Assembly (NCBI GenBank): GCA_051880495.1
Contig: JBJEOB010000146.1
Coordinates: 1-34,909 of the forward strand
Direction of reading: 5' to 3'
DNA length: 34,909 nucleotides
Source of the DNA: MGBC120314 sp051880495
GTDB taxonomy: Bacteria > Bacillota > Clostridia > Lachnospirales > Lachnospiraceae
In this document: positions 7,418 through 13,914 of the stretch, one piece after another
How positions within the stretch are numbered: position 1 is the first letter of the stretch
Layout of the letters: each line of letters opens with the position of its first letter
The notes under the pieces: model-generated
The model's input: only the letters and a program-made list of their open reading frames with translations
Database searches by the model: none
What the model was told of the DNA's origin: nothing
Made by a program: the position numbers and the translations under genes

Positions 7418-8266
7418 TTAATAATAACTTACTATATAGAAAATACTGACTATTGCTGTATATGTCATAAAAAATCCCGCACCCAGAGACTTTTGTTTCT
7501 TTCCGTTATATAGGCACAGAATCAACGCGGGCAACATTATTGCAACTGATTTGAAACTGAACATATTGTTTTTTATATATACGCCTATTTGCAAAATATA
7601 TTGCATTATTGCATCATATATCCTTCCAACAAAGTGAGCATGGTGATGCAGTCCCATTCCCAGTCTGTTAAATAAATTCAGACCATTGATTAAAAAGATA
7701 ACCATCAAATAAATTGTACTGCTAATTTTGTATTTCTTTATATAATAAAAGATTACAAATAGCGGCAAATACAGGATTCCGAAATTGTTTATAAAGATAT
7801 TACTAAGTGGTCCCATAAACCAGTTATAGCTCAGCATACCATCAGGGTTGAAAAATCCGACAAAAATAATGTGTATTATTATCTGATATACTATATAAAT
7901 TATTAGTTTAAGCTTATATCTATCAGCCCTTGTTACACACATATCAATTATGTATAGCAAAAGCATTCCCTGAAAGATTGCACCAATAATGTTTTCTTCT
8001 ATATCAAAGAACATCCCGGTAGAATAATAATTGATACATGAAACAATATTAAATATCAGCGAATTCGTCAGCGTGATAAGATACAATTTTAACAAATATC
8101 TTTTTTTGTCTTTATTTTCTTTATAACTCTGCACCATGCAAAATATAATGATAGGAATTGCCACATATCTTAAACTACTAATCCAGTTAATCTTTGCTGA
8201 AAAATCACCAAGATGAGCAGCTGCTATACATATCAAGCTTATCAGTTCCATACATAATCGGTTCAT
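7418..8266 (-). CDS. TraX-like multi-pass membrane protein
   Basis: A protein of 282 residues with about eight hydrophobic helices over its whole length. The N-terminal arrangement (a helix, then INWISSLRYVAIPIIIFCMVQSY…KRYLLKLY) resembles the start of TraX/acyltransferase-like proteins, in which a conserved W…R…PI…F…Y…KYL.RL pattern is typical; a histidine cluster (LHHHAH…GRI) lies near residue 205. TraX of F acetylates pilin, so an acyl-modification role is conceivable, for instance on a secreted peptide. AAGGAG precedes the ATG. It is 18 bp downstream of the secreted 170-aa protein gene and belongs to the agrBD transcription unit. Family call is moderate. Confidence 0.5.
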   Translation of the reverse strand: MNRLCMELISLICIAAAHLGDFSAKINWISSLRYVAIPIIIFCMVQSYKENKDKKRYLLKLYLITLTNSLIFNIVSCINYYSTGMFFDIEENIIGAIFQGMLLLYIIDMCVTRADRYKLKLIIYIVYQIIIHIIFVGFFNPDGMLSYNWFMGPLSNIFINNFGILYLPLFVIFYYIKKYKISSTIYLMVIFLINGLNLFNRLGMGLHHHAHFVGRIYDAIMQYILQIGVYIKNNMFSFKSVAIMLPALILCLYNGKKQKSLGAGFFMTYTAIVSIFYIVSYY

Positions 8267-8284
8267 TCTGTTACACTCCTTGTA

Positions 8285-8797
8285 TTAATTATCACTCGAA
8301 AAACCTAACAGTCTTCCTGTAAAATCACTAGGAGCACTAAATTGGAAAAAATATTTTCTTTGAGTATTCAAATCTAGAAAATAAAGTGTTTTGGTAGAAT
8401 TAGCCGGAATAGTCTGTTTTTTAAGCTCAGAATAATTATAATCATTACCACTTCTATAGCATAATGTTACTGTTAATACGGTATTGGAATTATTTGTTAT
8501 CTGTGCATTAATTCTATACACATTATTAAAACATTTATCCGTGTATAAATATGATACATTAGCCGTTCCACTAATTTCTTGATATACATTATTGGTGTAA
8601 AACAAATTATCACTTGGAATTTCTACTCCATAAAATGAAATAATTTTAATATTTTTATATGAAGGCGGACGATAAGACAACCCCTGCAATTTATCCGATT
8701 CTACATTTTCATCATTACTATATGCACATATTGTTTCACACATACATGTCCCCATACATAAGAACATCATCATTATAATTAGTATTTTTTTTGTCAT
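8285..8797 (-). CDS. Secreted 170-aa protein downstream of agrD
   Basis: A precursor of 170 residues. The N-terminus is a hydrophobic signal sequence (residues about 4-24, methionine- and cysteine-rich) with a probable cleavage near CAYS. The mature region is polar and beta-patterned, with two cysteines and many Asn and Tyr (for instance AQITNNSNTVLTVTLCYRSG and a C-terminal FFQFSAPSDFTGRLLGFSSD). No family is recognised. GGGGAGAG precedes the ATG. The untranslated leader upstream of this gene is clearly duplicated upstream of the other secreted protein (7244), which points to two related expression cassettes. It could be an effector, a bacteriocin or a peptide-binding protein. Confidence 0.7.
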   Translation of the reverse strand: MTKKILIIMMMFLCMGTCMCETICAYSNDENVESDKLQGLSYRPPSYKNIKIISFYGVEIPSDNLFYTNNVYQEISGTANVSYLYTDKCFNNVYRINAQITNNSNTVLTVTLCYRSGNDYNYSELKKQTIPANSTKTLYFLDLNTQRKYFFQFSAPSDFTGRLLGFSSDN

Positions 8798-8886
8798 ACT
8801 TCTCTCCCCTTTTTCAATATTTTTTCCTTAGACTATTTATTTTTTACCATCCGCAGGTTGATAATAACTTACTATATACTTTCATT
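8798..8886 (-). repeat. Leader repeat, copy A
   Basis: On the minus strand this segment reads TATATAGTAAGTTATTAT at the 3' end of agrD, then a GGATGGTAAAAAATA block, then TCTAAGGAAAAAATATTGAA, then the ribosome-binding site of the 8797 gene. The same blocks occur in the same order upstream of the gene starting at 7244 (7245-7440), but there they are split by about 130 bp that contain the promoter and palindrome. The two copies flank the 170-aa/TraX-like module as direct repeats. Confidence 0.6.
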
Positions 8887-9030
8887 GTCTTTCTTTTCTT
8901 TTTTTATTTCAGGTCTTTTAGGCATATAAAAACTATTATATGTAAAATAGTCTTCCAAGCTTACATTACTGGCAACTTTCTCAACAGCTACGAGAAAATT
9001 TTTTAAAATTTTTGTTTTTAAATCGTTCAT
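8872..9030 (-). CDS. agrD: AgrD-like cyclic autoinducer peptide precursor
   Basis: A 52-residue pro-peptide. It has an amphipathic N-terminus (MNDLKTKILKNFLVAVEKVA), a central segment with the candidate signal (DYFTYNSF), and a C-terminal charged tail starting YMPKRPE, which matches the YxPKxP cleavage-flank signature of clostridial and listerial AgrD proteins. Unusually there is no cysteine anywhere, so a thiolactone cannot form; alignment on YxPKxP places Thr (TYNSF) where Cys normally is, with Ser as the alternative, implying a lactone. The ATG overlaps the AgrB stop (ATGA), and AAGGTG lies upstream; a longer in-frame version starting at 9081 is inside agrB and is rejected. Confidence 0.85.
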   Translation of the reverse strand: MNDLKTKILKNFLVAVEKVASNVSLEDYFTYNSFYMPKRPEIKKEKKDNESI

Positions 9031-9548
9031 AGTATTTTCACCTTCTTTCTTTTTGCAACAGTCAGCACAATAAAATAACACATCATTGTTATTGCTGCCA
9101 AATAACTGTTAAAATGTATCAGGATTATTTCCAATACAAAATAACTTAATATAATACATAATTTTTTATCTTTAATAACCCTCCCTTCAATTAAGATAAC
9201 TACCGCAATACCACTAACAACTACAAGTTGAATATCTATGTATTTTTCTAATATCGTTCCGTAATACAGAACGGTTACCAGCATAAATGTCATAATTATC
9301 TTGCATGCCAAACATGTCTTTGCATGATACCCTTCTATATTCCTTCGTAAATAACAGAACACAGTATAAAACCATAAAATTTCATATATTCTTTTAAAAA
9401 ATGCCCCAACTGATATAATTATTGCTACATCAATACAACTACATAATATCGTTTCAATTCCAAATCGATATAAATCCTGATCTGATTCTTTTATCATTTT
9501 TTTCTTTACAAAATAATAAGCTATGTTTTGTGAGAGTTTATAAATCAT
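9027..9548 (-). CDS. agrB: AgrB-like membrane peptidase for autoinducer processing
   Basis: A protein of 173 residues, close to the usual AgrB size, with several membrane helices. The catalytic motif is intact: EGYHAKTCLAC gives His75 and Cys82, with the same 7-residue spacing as the catalytic His77/Cys84 of Staphylococcus aureus AgrB. AgrB cleaves the C-terminal tail of AgrD and cyclises the peptide at the membrane. The start at 9548 (MIYKLS) is preferred over an upstream ATG at 9572 because GAGGTG lies upstream of it. It overlaps agrD by 4 nt and is preceded by a LytTR-type direct repeat and promoter, so its expression is probably autoinduced. Confidence 0.93.
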   Translation of the reverse strand: MIYKLSQNIAYYFVKKKMIKESDQDLYRFGIETILCSCIDVAIIISVGAFFKRIYEILWFYTVFCYLRRNIEGYHAKTCLACKIIMTFMLVTVLYYGTILEKYIDIQLVVVSGIAVVILIEGRVIKDKKLCIILSYFVLEIILIHFNSYLAAITMMCYFIVLTVAKRKKVKIL

Positions 9549-9567
9549 ACGATTCACCTCTACGCAA

Positions 9568-9596
9568 AGCATAGCTTAATATTTGTTTTCATACAA
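9568..9596 (-). promoter_or_regulatory. Candidate P2-like promoter of agrBD
   Basis: On the minus strand TTGTAT (9591-9596), a 17-nt spacer and TATGCT (9568-9573) form a weak promoter whose -35 departs from consensus. The tandem repeat at 9603-9639 ends 6 nt upstream of the -35. A weak promoter with an activator site immediately upstream is the layout of LytTR-activated promoters such as agr P2/P3. Confidence 0.5.
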
Positions 9597-9602
9597 TAGT
9601 TC

Positions 9603-9639
9603 TGGCACAAGCGGTCATTTTTTGGCACAAGCGGTCATT
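9603..9639 (-). promoter_or_regulatory. Tandem direct repeat, probable LytTR response-regulator operator
   Basis: Two perfect copies of a 17-bp sequence (9603-9619 and 9623-9639) repeat at 20-bp periodicity. On the minus strand each reads AATGACCGCTTGTGCCA. The inner ACCGCTTGT agrees with the LytTR half-site [TA][AC][CA]GTTN[AG][TG] at eight of nine positions, and two half-sites about two helical turns apart are characteristic of this family. It overlaps the agrC stop codon and lies just upstream of agrB. Confidence 0.75.
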
Positions 9640-10933
9640 AAAACGTTAACAAATTAATCTTTGTTTCAAAACATGTTTCGCCCATTTCATAATGGTAATT
9701 TCCACTATGTTTTTTTACAATATCCCTTACATTGGATAATCCATATCCATGATTCTCTTTATCCTGTTTTGTCGTTAATAATCCTGAATCCCCTTTTTTG
9801 ACATTACCACTATACGAGTTTTTAATATAAATGCACAAATAATCCTTATTTCTGCACATAGTAAATTCAATCCATTTATCATTCGTTTTTACAGCAGCTT
9901 CAACAGCATTATCCAGCAGATTAGATAACAATATTGCCAACTCCATCTCATCAATATTTCCAATGCTGCCATTAACGTTAATTTTAATTTCAATTCCGCT
10001 GTTTTTGCAATTTTCAATGCATTTATTGATTATTGCATCCACCAGCACGTTATCTGTATAGATTTTATGCTCTTTTGATAGTTTTACATTTAAGATTTTC
10101 TCAAGATAATCTTTTGCTTCTTCAATTTTTTCTTCTTCCAGTTTTATTTTTATCTTTAACAATTCGTTCTTCATATCATGACGAATTTTTATCGTCTTCT
10201 CATGAAGCTCCCTGGTTGCCTTTATATCCTGCAGTTTATTTTCATACGCAGCATTTTTCATCCGTTCCTTTATAAGGTCTATGTTGCTCCTCGTGAGATT
10301 AATACACATGATATATACAATAATATCAATTACCACTAAAGCAATTGTCACAATCATGGCATCTCTTTTCATAATACTATTATAAGTTGCATTATAATAA
10401 ATGCTGATAAGAAACCTTTCTGCTATTGATGTAGCCAACACCATAGCATTTAATCCGATATATACACTTTTCGTAACCAACCAGTGATCTTTTTGCTTAA
10501 ATCGAATGAGCAATTCAAAAAAGACTATATCCAGTAACTTTGCCGATAATACCATTGCGACTCTTGCAAACCCAAAAACCATGTAACCATTGGCATCATA
10601 TTCCATCCATTTTGCAAAAAAGCTGTACAAAACAAGAACAAGTGCATCAAAGTATATATCGTATAAAAGGCATACAAACAATTTTTCAAAAAAACTGCCG
10701 TTAAGGAGCATTACTGCTGCCACTAACCATACTGCCAAAATTATGTACTCACCATACAAACTGAAAAAGGATATATTATTAACCATATTAACTGTAATAA
10801 AATGTGATACTACAAATACAATTGCAATGAACCACTTTTTATATTTTTCTTTGCAGCCGAAGTAGCGCATAAAAAATTGTGTACTGATAACCGACTCTAA
10901 AAAATTTGCAAATATTTCAAACACTATTTCCAA
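9638..10933 (-). CDS. agrC: AgrC-like sensor histidine kinase
   Basis: A protein of 431 residues: about six membrane helices in the first 220 residues, a short linker coiled coil (residues about 220-245), then an AgrC/HPK10-type kinase. The phosphoacceptor motif is IRHDMKNE, the N-box is LLSNLLDNAVEAA, and the G-box is HGYGLSNV; this unusual kinase type is typical of peptide receptors that pair with LytTR regulators. The start codon is TTG at 10933 with AGGTG just upstream. It is 4 nt downstream of the response regulator gene. It should sense the peptide made by agrB/agrD and phosphorylate the regulator. Confidence 0.92.
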   Translation of the reverse strand: MEIVFEIFANFLESVISTQFFMRYFGCKEKYKKWFIAIVFVVSHFITVNMVNNISFFSLYGEYIILAVWLVAAVMLLNGSFFEKLFVCLLYDIYFDALVLVLYSFFAKWMEYDANGYMVFGFARVAMVLSAKLLDIVFFELLIRFKQKDHWLVTKSVYIGLNAMVLATSIAERFLISIYYNATYNSIMKRDAMIVTIALVVIDIIVYIMCINLTRSNIDLIKERMKNAAYENKLQDIKATRELHEKTIKIRHDMKNELLKIKIKLEEEKIEEAKDYLEKILNVKLSKEHKIYTDNVLVDAIINKCIENCKNSGIEIKINVNGSIGNIDEMELAILLSNLLDNAVEAAVKTNDKWIEFTMCRNKDYLCIYIKNSYSGNVKKGDSGLLTTKQDKENHGYGLSNVRDIVKKHSGNYHYEMGETCFETKINLLTF

Positions 10934-10937
10934 TTTA

Positions 10938-11645
10938 TCACCTATTTCCGTTTATATATCTAAAAAAAAGTTCACTGACAGCTTTCCTATTCCGTCTGCT
11001 TACCGGAATAACGCTATCATTCGTTAAAACAATGCTATCTGCTTCTAGTCTGCGACCATAACGGCAGTTAACCAAATAGCCCTTATGTGGCTGTATAAAA
11101 TCTGTTGATTTTATTTTTCCTATGAGTTCTTCCATTTTAGCCCGTGTAACGTACTGTCCATCAATGCAATGAATCATTAGATAGTGTCGGTTAGTTTCTA
11201 TATACATTATATCTGATTCTTTTTTCCAAACTATTCCATCTTTAGTTTTAATATCCAGTACATATTCATTTCCCAGCCACTTTTTCACAACTCTATCCAA
11301 AGTTTCACACAATTCTTTTTCAAGATAATCTTTTCTAATAAAGCCTGACGCTGCATATTTAAATGTATCAAACACAGCCTGCTCATATGCCGTAACGAAT
11401 ATAATATCCGGTTTCTCTCCAAATTTATCACGCAATATGCCTGCGAGCATTAATCCATTTATTATCAGCATATCAACATCTAAAAAATAGAGATTATATT
11501 CCGTGTTTTTTTCTATTAGCTTTAAAGGGTCATCAAAAGTCTCAATACTTACATCAATTTCCATGTTTTGCAGATGTCTTTCAATATTGTTCTTAAACAT
11601 TTCCGCAAATTCTTTTTCATCATCTACAACTGCTATTTTAATCAT
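10938..11645 (-). CDS. agrA: LytTR-family response regulator (AgrA/VirR type)
   Basis: A protein of 235 residues with an N-terminal receiver domain (acidic pair Asp8/Asp9, phosphoacceptor Asp56 in YFLDVDM, the conserved Thr in FVTAY and a Lys in FIRKDY) and a C-terminal LytTR DNA-binding domain (about 127-235, with YIETNRHYL and FIQPHKGYLVN, hallmark sequences of the fold). It should bind direct repeats such as the one at 9603-9639. It is the first gene of the operon downstream of a consensus promoter (11712-11740). In staphylococci the order is agrBDCA; here regulator and kinase precede agrB and agrD. Confidence 0.93.
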   Translation of the reverse strand: MIKIAVVDDEKEFAEMFKNNIERHLQNMEIDVSIETFDDPLKLIEKNTEYNLYFLDVDMLIINGLMLAGILRDKFGEKPDIIFVTAYEQAVFDTFKYAASGFIRKDYLEKELCETLDRVVKKWLGNEYVLDIKTKDGIVWKKESDIMYIETNRHYLMIHCIDGQYVTRAKMEELIGKIKSTDFIQPHKGYLVNCRYGRRLEADSIVLTNDSVIPVSRRNRKAVSELFFRYINGNR

Positions 11646-11689
11646 TAGTTAAAATCCCCCCATAAACAGATAACCAAATCGCAAATTCT

Positions 11690-11740
11690 ATTTACACAGT
11701 TTCATATTAATATTTTATCGCTTTAGTCATTTAGTGTCAA
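11690..11740 (-). promoter_or_regulatory. Promoter of agrA-agrC operon with shared +1 element
   Basis: On the minus strand TTGACA (11735-11740), 17-nt spacer and TAAAAT (11712-11717) form a near-consensus promoter. AACTGTGTAAAT (11690-11701) lies near the expected start of transcription. Both promoter and element are mirrored at 3353-3404. Confidence 0.7.
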
Positions 11741-11765
11741 CGACGTGCGTATTCATTTTTACTAT

Positions 11766-11819
11766 GAAAATAAGACAAAACCGCCTCCGAATAATAGTTT
11801 TTTATTCGGAAGCGGTTTA
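11766..11819 (-). terminator. Rho-independent terminator of the flagellin-fliS unit
   Basis: A long inverted repeat (arms about 11778-11794 and 11802-11818; AACCGC.TCCGAATAA pattern) is followed on the minus strand by TTTTGTCTTATTTT. It lies 22 bp past the fliS stop and marks the border between the flagellar genes and the AT-rich island. Confidence 0.85.
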
Positions 11820-11840
11820 AAGCTTATACTATTAAATTTT

Positions 11841-12314
11841 TTATACTCTGAAGCCCCTGTTGCTCTCTAGGCCAAACGACTCATTAAGCGTTCCTTTTCC
11901 ATATGTCAGGCCTGCATATACCTGCTGGGTGTTCTTCATTACAGGACCCCTTCTGTCCTGGTCCTTTATACGGTCAAAGGCATCCTTGAGTTTATCAAGC
12001 ATTTTTATGCATCGGTCAAGGTCTGCCACCGTACCGGTAATTGACGCCTTTAATAAGGCACGGTTGATGAACAGGTATATCTGCATGAAATTTAAAGATA
12101 TTTCATACTCGAGATTGAGTGAGTGGTTCAATTCGTTTAGAACAGCCCTTGCATAACGGATACTGTTTCGAAATTCCGTTTCACTGCCCCCTTCATTGGC
12201 ATCAAGTGCGTCTTTAATATACACCTCGGCCATTTCATATAAGATGATGGTAATTTCCGTAGGCGACGCCTGCATTATTCTGTATGAAAAGCCGTTTTTC
12301 TCTTCCTTGGTCAT
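11841..12314 (-). CDS. fliS: Flagellar chaperone FliS
   Basis: A protein of 157 residues, helical throughout, matching FliS in order of features: YRIMQASPTEITIILYEMA near the N-terminus, RYARAVLNELNHSLNLEYE (the helix that binds flagellin) in the middle, and a C-terminal LDKLKDAFDRI helix. FliS binds the C-terminal helices of unpolymerised flagellin in the cytoplasm and prevents early assembly. It lies 12 nt after flagellin and shares its transcript. The C-terminal tail (after about residue 120) is a little longer than in many FliS proteins. A terminator follows. Confidence 0.9.
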   Translation of the reverse strand: MTKEEKNGFSYRIMQASPTEITIILYEMAEVYIKDALDANEGGSETEFRNSIRYARAVLNELNHSLNLEYEISLNFMQIYLFINRALLKASITGTVADLDRCIKMLDKLKDAFDRIKDQDRRGPVMKNTQQVYAGLTYGKGTLNESFGLESNRGFRV

Positions 12315-12326
12315 AGGCTGCCTCCA

Positions 12327-13814
12327 TTAACCCTGTAATAACTGCAGTGCAGTCTCAGGTCTTGAATTTGCCTGTGAAAGCATTGACGTACCTGCCTGTG
12401 CAAGCACATTTGCCTGTGTATACTCTGTCATTTCCTCAGCCATATCGACATCCATAATACGCGAATATGCTGCCGTAAGGTTTTCTTCTGATACGGCAAG
12501 GTTGGAGGTTGTATGCTCCAGACGGTTCTGATAAGCACCTATTCTTGAACGGATTGTGGCAAGACTTGTAACTGCATTGTCTACCGCTTCAATTGCCTTG
12601 CTTGCATTTTCATGTGTAAATACATTGATGTGGTCAAGTCCGAGTGTTTCTACGGATACCTCAGGAAGGCTCATCGGAATTATCTGGTTCTCGTTGGCAC
12701 CGACATGTACCCTTAAAACTCCCATATCGGTAACCTCCTGCTCCATTGATACCGTTCCGCCGTTGTTTGCCACTACATTTCCCGGCACCTTTACAACGAA
12801 CAGTTTGTCATTGTTATCCCTGACTGTAATCTCCTGTCCGTATGTTGACATGGTTGCTGAGTTGGCAAAGCCTACTCTTTCACCGTTATCAACGGTGAAG
12901 TCTGCCTTTACATCATCTCCTGTTGCAATCCGGCTTTCAGGAATACCAAGTTTTGCTGCGAGTGCCGGATTGTCACACTCAACCTTGATTGATTCATTTG
13001 AACCGTATGCTTCTGACAAAAATACAAATGCGCTTCCGCTTGCTGCCGGTATGGATGCATATCCTTCCGTATCGCCGTACGCTTTCTTATCAAGTGCTGC
13101 TCCCGGTGCGGCATTAATCATTGTTCCGCCTGCCATGTATGTGCCCTTTGCAAGCTTCGTTGCAATATCTGAGAGTGTATCTCCCTCATCAATAATCACA
13201 TTCAGTCCGTTTATTTTTACCGTTCCGGCAAGCTCCTCTGTAATCTGTTCGGTATCTGACATTGCTATGGCACTGCCCTCAATCACAGCCTTCTTTGCGT
13301 CGTCCGTAATTGTTATTCCGTATGTATCATCCATAAATCCGTCCGTAATTTCCATCTGCTTGACATTTGGTACGTTGGAATATACTCTTCTCTGGAGATT
13401 ACCGTTTAATAATGATTTGGTATTGAAATCAGTATCCTCTGCAATTCTGTCGATTTCCTTGTTGAGCGAATCAATTTCTTCCTGTATCGCCGTACGCTCA
13501 TCTACCGAATTAACATCATTTGCCGCCTGAACTGACAGTTCCTTAATTCTTGTCAGCATCGACTGGATTTCCTGTAATGCACCCTCTGCCGTCTGAAGTA
13601 CGGATACGCCGTCCTGTGCATTGCTGTCTGCCTGGTCAAGACCGCGAAGCTGCGAATTCATTTTTTGTGAAATAGCAAGTCCTGCCGGGTTATCCTTAGA
13701 ATGATTAATCTTATATCCTGATGAAAGACGCTCTAATGATAATGCGAGTTTATCTTCTGTTTTTGTTAACTGTGCATTTGCAATAATTGCTGACATATTT
13801 GTATTTATTCTCAT
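12327..13814 (-). CDS. fliC: Flagellin
   Basis: A protein of 495 residues that polymerises into the flagellar filament. The N-terminal D0/D1 domain is classical (MRINTNMSAIIANAQL, LSSGYKINHSKDNPAGLAIS, then QDGVSVLQTAEGAL), and the C-terminal D1/D0 region has IGAYQNRLEHTTSNL and ends QANSRPETALQLLQG. The middle (about residues 165-390) is the variable, surface-exposed domain. The start at 13814 is chosen because MRINTN is the family start and AGAAGGG precedes it; the upstream ATG at 13835 is rejected. Upstream lie a sigma-28-like promoter and a CsrA-type hairpin. The reverse strand is also open for 324 codons, a composition artefact. Confidence 0.97.
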   Translation of the reverse strand: MRINTNMSAIIANAQLTKTEDKLALSLERLSSGYKINHSKDNPAGLAISQKMNSQLRGLDQADSNAQDGVSVLQTAEGALQEIQSMLTRIKELSVQAANDVNSVDERTAIQEEIDSLNKEIDRIAEDTDFNTKSLLNGNLQRRVYSNVPNVKQMEITDGFMDDTYGITITDDAKKAVIEGSAIAMSDTEQITEELAGTVKINGLNVIIDEGDTLSDIATKLAKGTYMAGGTMINAAPGAALDKKAYGDTEGYASIPAASGSAFVFLSEAYGSNESIKVECDNPALAAKLGIPESRIATGDDVKADFTVDNGERVGFANSATMSTYGQEITVRDNNDKLFVVKVPGNVVANNGGTVSMEQEVTDMGVLRVHVGANENQIIPMSLPEVSVETLGLDHINVFTHENASKAIEAVDNAVTSLATIRSRIGAYQNRLEHTTSNLAVSEENLTAAYSRIMDVDMAEEMTEYTQANVLAQAGTSMLSQANSRPETALQLLQG

Positions 13815-13852
13815 TACGCTTTTCCCTTCTGTCACAATCCGTTGCTGTTATT

Positions 13853-13866
13853 TGACATCCTTGTCA
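13853..13866 (-). promoter_or_regulatory. CsrA-binding hairpin in flagellin leader
   Basis: The leader RNA contains TGACAAGGATGTCA: a 5-bp stem (TGACA/TGTCA) with an AGGA loop. This is nearly identical to the SELEX consensus for CsrA (RUACARGGAUGU). A second GGA lies at the ribosome-binding site (AGAAGGGAAAA). Two such sites in the hag leader mediate CsrA/FliW control in Bacillus; the same scheme is inferred here. Confidence 0.65.
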
Positions 13867-13886
13867 TCACTTAACATCTAACTTAT

Positions 13887-13914
13887 ATATCGGTCCGTCC
13901 GGTCTTATTAATTA
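13887..13914 (-). promoter_or_regulatory. Sigma-28-like promoter of flagellin
   Basis: On the minus strand TAAT (13911-13914), 16-nt spacer and ACCGATAT (13887-13894) fit the flagellar sigma factor consensus TAAA-N15-GCCGATAA. The -35 overlaps the stop codon of the upstream 990-aa gene. A promoter with the same spacing lies upstream of that gene. Confidence 0.6.

Noticed and set aside
9603..9639. Possible CRISPR repeat pair
   Set aside because: Only two copies with a 3-nt gap; no spacers or cas genes. It fits a tandem operator instead.
1..11700. Island as an integrative element or prophage
   Set aside because: No integrase, transposase, relaxase or phage genes are visible; only composition and content suggest acquisition, and the left end lies outside the window.
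12556..13530. Plus-strand open frame of 324 codons opposite flagellin
   Set aside because: Lies entirely antisense to a certain flagellin gene, Ser/Pro/Thr-biased as expected from complementary codons, with no ribosome-binding site.
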